From: Pseudomonas huaxiensis
GTDB lineage: Bacteria > Pseudomonadota > Gammaproteobacteria > Pseudomonadales > Pseudomonadaceae
Assembly: GCF_003231275.1 (NCBI RefSeq)
Contig: NZ_QKVL01000014.1
Span: 1 to 64,000 of the forward strand
Direction: 5' to 3'
Length of the DNA stretch: 64,000 bases
Below the pieces are notes generated by a model. The model saw nothing but the letters and a program-made list of their open reading frames with translations. It was not told the origin of the DNA and searched no databases. This document shows positions 61,260 through 64,000 of the stretch, in pieces (within the stretch, counting starts at the first letter, position 1; each line of letters starts with the position of its first letter). The position numbers and the translations under genes are program-made.

Positions 61260-61823
61260 TCACTTTATTCGGATCGAACTCTCGCCGCGCTCCAGATGCG
61301 CCCAGGCCGGCTCGGGGATCAGTTCGTGTTCGCAGTCTTCACCAGCGGAAATGCGCTTGCGGACGGCGTCGTTGTGCTCTCGGTCAGCCTTGAGCTTGGC
61401 GGCTATCGCTTTTTTGTCTGGATCCTGGGTTACAGCCACTCGGACCAGTTCGAGCGGAACATCTTCCAATTTGTCTACGATCACCTTCTCTGGCGCTGCG
61501 GCCAGGGTGATAGTAAACAGTGGCCGCTTGATCGACGTGAGTTTGGCTGCCTCCATATTGCGGCGTAGATAATCACTAATCTGCGTGACGGCGTTCTTCT
61601 TGACTCGCTTGAGCTCAGTTAATCGCTCGATCTCTGCATCAATGGCAAGGACCTCGCCGTCGATATTCCGGCGCAGCATGACAATGTTGTCGGCCTTCTC
61701 GCCGAACTCTCCCGCGATGCCATCCATGGTGTCTTGGATTGCCCGCCCGAGACCTTCGTCGTCGGTATCGGCCATAGCGGCCAACTCCGTCATCTGCTTG
61801 GTAAGCGTGTAGAGGCTACTCAT
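61260..61823 (-). CDS. Siphovirus Gp157-family protein
   Basis: The 187-residue product matches the Gp157 family: long N-terminal coiled coil, AEIERLTELKRVKKNAVTQISDYLRRNMEAAKL and a C-terminal KRPLFTITLAAAPEKVIVD...VPLELVRV. Gp157 genes often sit next to single-strand annealing genes. It overlaps that gene by ATGA. Confidence 0.82.
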   Translation of the reverse strand: MSSLYTLTKQMTELAAMADTDDEGLGRAIQDTMDGIAGEFGEKADNIVMLRRNIDGEVLAIDAEIERLTELKRVKKNAVTQISDYLRRNMEAAKLTSIKRPLFTITLAAAPEKVIVDKLEDVPLELVRVAVTQDPDKKAIAAKLKADREHNDAVRKRISAGEDCEHELIPEPAWAHLERGESSIRIK

Positions 61824-62557
61824 GCGACTGTCTCCTGGGTGAGTTGTGGAGATAGAGCGGCAAGCTCTTTGGCAACACGCTGAACACCGGCCGAGTCATT
61901 GCGAGCACCAAGCCTGCGGACTGCGGCGTCATGAATCTTCTTGAGCTCGTACAGGCTTTGTGCGCCCTTCATCGTCTCGATGGTCGTTTTGATGAAGTCC
62001 AGTCGTTCCTGCTTCTGGCGCTCCTCTTCCGCGAGCCGATCATCAGCCTTGCTGATCGCCACTTCATCACGCACTGCATCGACATACGAAGCGTCGTCGA
62101 ACATGCCCATGTGGATGTCAGCCGAGAAGCCCAGAGGCTGGAGGCACTTGCCGATGGCATCAGTGAGAGACTTCTTCGCAGCCTCCCAGTCCGTGATGAT
62201 CTTGCCCTGCTGTAGAAGCACAAACGGCGTATGGCCGTAGTGCTCGACGGTGCATTTCTGGCCGTCTTTGCCCAAGTACCAAAGCTGAATCTTGAGCGTG
62301 TGCAGCTTGGCGGTTATCAGCGGGGCCTCTGGCCATTCCTTGGTCGGCGCCTGGAGCGGCGCGCCGTCATCAAAACGATCCTCAAGAACAGTCCAGCCCC
62401 AGCCCTCACCGCAAGGCCCGAAGACTTCGGTCGCTTTGCGCATCAGGTAGGTTGGCTTGATCGCGGTTCCCTTGAAACCGCCCATGCCTGTGAAGTTTTT
62501 GGTGGCGCTCGGGTCGGTCGTATCGACCTGGTCCCATATGCGCATGTTGTCGGACAT
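61820..62557 (-). CDS. Probable Rad52/ERF-type single-strand annealing protein
   Basis: The start MSDNMRIWDQVDTTDP at 62557 has GGAG. The 245-residue product has LMRKATEVFGPCGEGWGWTV and AAKKSLTDAIGKCLQPLGFSADIHMGMFDDASYV, which resemble Rad52/ERF-like phage recombinases. The C-terminus is helical and charged. Position beside Gp157 supports a recombination role. Family assignment is tentative. Confidence 0.65.
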   Translation of the reverse strand: MSDNMRIWDQVDTTDPSATKNFTGMGGFKGTAIKPTYLMRKATEVFGPCGEGWGWTVLEDRFDDGAPLQAPTKEWPEAPLITAKLHTLKIQLWYLGKDGQKCTVEHYGHTPFVLLQQGKIITDWEAAKKSLTDAIGKCLQPLGFSADIHMGMFDDASYVDAVRDEVAISKADDRLAEEERQKQERLDFIKTTIETMKGAQSLYELKKIHDAAVRRLGARNDSAGVQRVAKELAALSPQLTQETVA

Positions 62558-62737
62558 TGATAGCTCCATGCGCAGCTCTGGGCGGCGCCGTCAGTTGGAA
62601 TAGGGAATGCCAGGTCACGCAGGCATGAGATTTGACCCACGCCCTGGCTGCCGGTGATGGTTGCGCGCTCTTGCCGGCTTACGCTCCCGAAGGGGTACGG
62701 TTATCCCGAAGGCCCGCCGTGCTCGGGTGCGTGTGAT

Positions 62738-63058
62738 TCAGGAAGTGGCTGCGGCGATGGTGCGCTCGAAGCGGGATGCCAACTCGGCGTTGACCTCAGC
62801 CTTCTTCAGGCTGTCGTCGGTCTCCTTGGCTCGGTGCAAGGCTTCGTAGCGGCGCAGGGTGGCGGCGGCCTCGATCAGGTCGGCCAAGAGGTTTGGCGCC
62901 TGAGAGATCAGCTTGGCGTCAGCCTCTTCGTAGACGAAGTCGACTACCTGCTCCTGATCTTCGTTGAAGTCGATGGCGTAGCCGGTATGGCCGCGAAGGC
63001 CGACATTTGGAACTGGTCGGGCCACCCATGGGCCCGGCGTGTGCTTTTGTGCGGACAT
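62738..63058 (-). CDS. Phage protein of unknown function (paralogue of the gene at 53944)
   Basis: The start MSAQKHTPGPWVARPV at 63058 (GGGAG upstream) gives 106 residues. The C-terminal 50 residues share LLADLI-AAA-LR-YE-LHRAK and KAEVNA-LA-RFE with the protein at 53944-54381. The region 62558-62737 holds no other clear gene. Confidence 0.7.
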   Translation of the reverse strand: MSAQKHTPGPWVARPVPNVGLRGHTGYAIDFNEDQEQVVDFVYEEADAKLISQAPNLLADLIEAAATLRRYEALHRAKETDDSLKKAEVNAELASRFERTIAAATS

Positions 63059-63102
63059 GCGAATCTCCCGCGCCATCCATGCGGCGGGCGCTGATGTGGT
63101 AG

Positions 63103-63219
63103 TTACTGAGTGATGGAGCCGGCCAGAGAGCTGGCGAGCATGAAGAAGGTGCAGGCGAAGAGCATCGAGAAGGATCCGCGCCAGATGTACAGGCGGCGGG
63201 CTCGCTGGTAGCTGGTCAT
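63103..63219 (-). CDS. Small membrane protein (38 residues)
   Basis: MTSYQRARRLYIWRG is a basic lead-in to one membrane helix (SFSMLFACTFFMLASSLAG). Its ATG overlaps the stop of the upstream gene (ATGA), so it should be translated. Function unknown. Confidence 0.55.
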   Translation of the reverse strand: MTSYQRARRLYIWRGSFSMLFACTFFMLASSLAGSITQ

Positions 63220-63671
63220 CGCTTAGGCTCAAGGGATTTGATTGCAGACTTGCCCAATGCACGCAGAGAGCGCCTGAAGTTTCCGAGGTCTCGGCGTGCT
63301 TTCTTGCGCTCCCTGACGAAGTACCAGGCTCGGGCGCAGTGAACGCATGCCTGGTTGAGCAGGTAATCCGAGACTTCCTCGTCATTCAGACTGCGGTCTT
63401 CGTCTTGCGACCACTCTCGGAAGGCGTCCCACATATGCGTCTTGCGACGATCTTTCTCGTCGTAAAGGATCTTCCAGTGCTCTTCGCTTCCATTCGGCCA
63501 AGGCAGATCGCCAAGTTCAGGGTATGGATTAGCAGGCTTCGGACCAATCAAGTCGAAGCGGTTTTCGCATTGACCAAGGTGAAGTCCGATCTCGGCCGTC
63601 AATGACTTGATCCGCTGCAAGACTGATTCGTGAGCGGCCAGAGTGATGAGCATTGATCGTTCAAGCTTCAT
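63216..63671 (-). CDS. Phage protein of unknown function
   Basis: The start MKLERSMLITLAAHESVLQ at 63671 has GAGG upstream and gives 151 residues. The middle has EHWKILYDEKDRRKTHMWDAFREW and the C-terminus has a Cys pair (CVHCARAWYF) and a basic helix. No recognised family. Confidence 0.65.
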   Translation of the reverse strand: MKLERSMLITLAAHESVLQRIKSLTAEIGLHLGQCENRFDLIGPKPANPYPELGDLPWPNGSEEHWKILYDEKDRRKTHMWDAFREWSQDEDRSLNDEEVSDYLLNQACVHCARAWYFVRERKKARRDLGNFRRSLRALGKSAIKSLEPKR

Positions 63672-63799
63672 GGCAGCCTCACAACGATCATTCCGCGCCG
63701 GAGTTGCGGGCGGATCGGTGGAAGATCGGAGACCAGAAAAAAGCCCTGACGATGCAGGGCTTTGACCAGGTCGGGGATTGTTCGGGCGATGACGGTCAT
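63668..63799 (-). CDS. Small phage protein (43 residues)
   Basis: An AGGAGG site precedes the ATG at 63799. The peptide begins MTVIARTIPDLVKALHRQGF and is basic at its C-terminus. The ATG overlaps the upstream stop and the stop overlaps the next ATG. Function unknown. Confidence 0.55.
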   Translation of the reverse strand: MTVIARTIPDLVKALHRQGFFLVSDLPPIRPQLRRGMIVVRLP

Positions 63800-64000
63800 G
63801 GCGCCTCCTGCTTACGGTAGTTGGCGTCATACAGCGAATAACAAACCTTCCGAGCCCAGCCCTTATCAAGCATTTGCACCGCTGCAACCATGCGATTTAC
63901 TTCCTGTTCACGCTCTTCCGCCGCAATCTGTTCTGGCGTTCGAGCTGGCCTCAGTGCGCCAGGAAGTGATTGTTCAACCTGGGTATTTCCGTCAGCGCTC
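63796..64000 (-). CDS. Phage protein, 3' part only (continues past the right edge)
   Basis: The frame is open from the window edge to a TGA at 63796-63798, showing the last 67 or so residues. They include ARTPEQIAAEEREQEVNRMV and KGWARKVCYSLYDANYRKQEAP. It overlaps the next gene by ATGA. Family not recognised. Confidence 0.6.
   Translation of the reverse strand, partial: SADGNTQVEQSLPGALRPARTPEQIAAEEREQEVNRMVAAVQMLDKGWARKVCYSLYDANYRKQEAP

Overview
The window is a Pseudomonas chromosome segment, most like the P. putida/P. fluorescens side of the genus. The evidence is the gene order tig-clpP-clpX-lon-hupB-ppiD-fabI-yej cluster-mltD-gloB-rnhA-dnaQ-lysine decarboxylase, and later thrS-infC-rpmI-rplT-pheS-pheT-ihfA-merR-type gene-tRNA-Pro. 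A core housekeeping block of about 38 kb (13.7-52.4 kb) sits between two different prophages, each abutting a tRNA-derived attachment site.

Left prophage (1 to about 13,722): a P2/phiCTX-type myovirus, cut by the left window edge. Read from right to left it has portal (Q) and large terminase (P) divergent from the scaffold, capsid, small terminase, head completion, lysis, tail completion and baseplate genes (O N M L X, holins, endolysin, LysB/LysC spanins, R S V W J I, start of the tail fibre). Two copies of a TGTAGC-N8-TACAAC dyad lie exactly where P2 has its late promoters. Between Q and the attachment site, the place phiCTX uses for its cytotoxin gene, there is a small gene behind a LexA box and a roughly 275-bp field of GGTAATT/AATTACC repeats. 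The prophage ends at a 26-bp tRNA-Leu 3' fragment.

Core block: protein quality control (trigger factor, ClpXP, Lon with a sigma32-like promoter, HU-beta, PpiD), enoyl-ACP reductase, a peptide ABC importer with two binding proteins, MltD, glyoxalase II, RNase HI, the DNA polymerase III proofreading subunit, a lysine-type decarboxylase, an SOS-type DUF1654-endA pair behind a perfect LexA box, an orphan rbsR-rbsK pair with its RbsR operator but no ribose transporter, a cold-shock protein, and the thrS-to-ihfA translation operon with an ATT-initiated infC.

Right prophage (52.3 kb to beyond the right edge): integrated next to tRNA-Pro(GGG). All genes seen run leftward in one int-proximal operon: integrase, AlpA/Xis-like protein, small coupled phage genes, an ASCH-domain protein, a PAPS-reductase-like protein, a complete diversity-generating retroelement (DGR), regulators, a Gp157-like protein and a probable Rad52/ERF-type annealing protein. 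The DGR is the highlight. It has two target genes with C-terminal variable repeats (VR), an Avd gene, a template repeat (TR) and a DGR-type reverse transcriptase. Across a 101-bp repeat, all 36 TR-VR mismatches that I counted by hand (19 in VR1, 17 in VR2) fall on adenines of the template strand. All ten template asparagine codons are changed in both targets. The TR is nested out of frame in the 5' end of the reverse transcriptase gene, and the whole cassette sits in an early-type operon instead of beside tail genes.
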